From: Halobacillus litoralis
GTDB taxonomy: Bacteria; Bacillota; Bacilli; Bacillales; Halobacillaceae
Direction of reading: 5' to 3'
Assembly: GCF_020171725.1 (NCBI RefSeq)
Contig: NZ_JAIVAJ010000002.1
Coordinates: forward strand, 248,001 to 312,000
DNA length: 64,000 nucleotides
Made by a program: the position numbers and the translations under genes
Shown here: positions 63,560 to 64,000 of the stretch, in pieces
Position numbering within the stretch: the stretch's first letter is position 1
Layout of the letters: each line of letters starts with the position of its first letter
The notes under the pieces: model-generated
The model's input: the letters and a program-made list of their open reading frames with translations, nothing else
Databases searched by the model: none
What the model was told of the DNA's origin: nothing

Positions 63560-64000
63560 ATGGAATTCCGTTATTTACCAATGACCAAGGCGGATAAAAA
63601 AGAGATGCTTGATACAATCGGCGTCCAGTCGTCTGATGAGCTTTTTGCTGATATCCCTGAAGCTGTGCGCTTCAAAGGGGACCTGAACATCAAGGAGCCG
63701 AAGAATGAATTTGAACTAACGAAAGAGCTGACGCGTTTAGCTGAGCAAAATGTGAACTTGAAATCTCACACATCCTTCCTGGGTGCCGGAGTCTATGATC
63801 ACTACATTCCTTCTATTGTAGATCATGTGATTTCAAGATCGGAATTCTACACAGCCTACACTCCTTACCAGCCAGAAATCTCGCAAGGTGAACTTCAAGC
63901 CATCTTTGAATTTCAAACGATGATTTGTGAACTGACAGGAATGGACGTTGCCAACTCTTCGATGTATGACGGCGGCACAGCCCTCGCAGAAGCGGTCAAC
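63560..64000 (+). CDS. gcvPA: Glycine dehydrogenase (decarboxylating) subunit 1, partial
   Basis: 147 codons are present and the gene runs off the window end. [59 protein letters not shown] and [20 protein letters not shown] are N-terminal hallmarks of the split P-protein. Start ATG at 63560 after GAGGGGGAAG; another ATG at 63556 is out of frame and ends after 13 codons. It decarboxylates glycine with pyridoxal phosphate together with gcvPB. Confidence 0.95.
   Translation, partial: MEFRYLPMTKADKKEMLDTIGVQSSDELFADIPEAVRFKGDLNIKEPKNEFELTKELTRLAEQNVNLKSHTSFLGAGVYDHYIPSIVDHVISRSEFYTAYTPYQPEISQGELQAIFEFQTMICELTGMDVANSSMYDGGTALAEAVN

Noticed and set aside
63556..63597. ATG at 63556 as the gcvPA start
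   Set aside because: This frame stops after 13 codons; the ATG at 63560 opens the long conserved frame.

Overview
The window is chromosomal DNA of a spore-forming, Gram-positive member of the Bacillaceae. Gene order follows the Bacillus subtilis yqeZ-to-gcvP stretch almost gene by gene (yqfC-yqfD-phoH-pgpH-ybeY-dgkA-era-recO-glyQS-ccpN-yqfL-dnaG-sigA-cccA-trmK-yqfO; then sodA-yqgE-pbpA-pst; then rpmG-yqgN-yqgO-gluP; then yqgQ-glcK; then comGA-GG, aroK, yqzE, yqhG, yqhH, gcvT). Many proteins are rich in Glu and Asp, and an SLT-type lytic enzyme, an NfeD protein and a UPF0014/FetAB transporter sit between conserved blocks. That points to a moderately halophilic genus such as Halobacillus; the genus is an inference, the family is well supported.

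Layout: 1-8171 holds a flotillin C-terminus, sporulation genes yqfC/yqfD, phoH, the c-di-AMP phosphodiesterase pgpH, ybeY, dgkA, era, yqzL and recO. 8215-13004 holds a glycine T-box leader, glyQS, ccpN and yqfL. 13227-19790 is the macromolecular-synthesis cluster (yqxD, dnaG, sigA) with cccA, trmK and yqfO. 19884-26744 holds ispH and ispG (MEP isoprenoid pathway), cshB, nfo, an SLT transglycosylase, a DUF4190 protein and a 310-bp dispersed repeat. 27005-31409 holds NfeD, a chemoreceptor-like protein and a Na/Pi cotransporter. 31675-32177 is a five-tRNA operon (Met, His, Ile2, Ser, Phe). 32450-41346 holds sodA, yqgE, pbpA and pstSCAB-phoU. 41421-48884 holds small membrane proteins, rpmG, yqgN, yqgO, the rhomboid protease gluP, an orphan SpoVAF-like germination protein, yqgQ and glcK. 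48885-54743 has a second repeat copy, a lipoteichoic-acid synthase, FetAB, the YqgX hydrolase and MgsR. 54813-58666 is the comG transformation-pilus operon on the minus strand. 58769-64000 has aroK, yqzE, yqhG/yqhH, a tandem glycine riboswitch, gcvT and the start of gcvPA.

Functional links: glycine is sensed twice, by the T-box (uncharged tRNA-Gly) and by the riboswitch (free glycine). Phosphate handling looks concentrated: 11-bp-spaced TTAACA-like repeats (PhoP-box pattern) precede pstS and, less perfectly, the chemoreceptor gene and the Na/Pi cotransporter gene. This suggests a phosphate-starvation regulon that may include taxis.

No CRISPR array, prophage, transposase, toxin-antitoxin or defence island was seen. 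The least ordinary items are the candidate PhoP-controlled chemoreceptor, the dispersed repeat sandwiched between duplicated terminators, a zinc-ligand-less L33 at the rpmGA locus and the orphan spoVAF.
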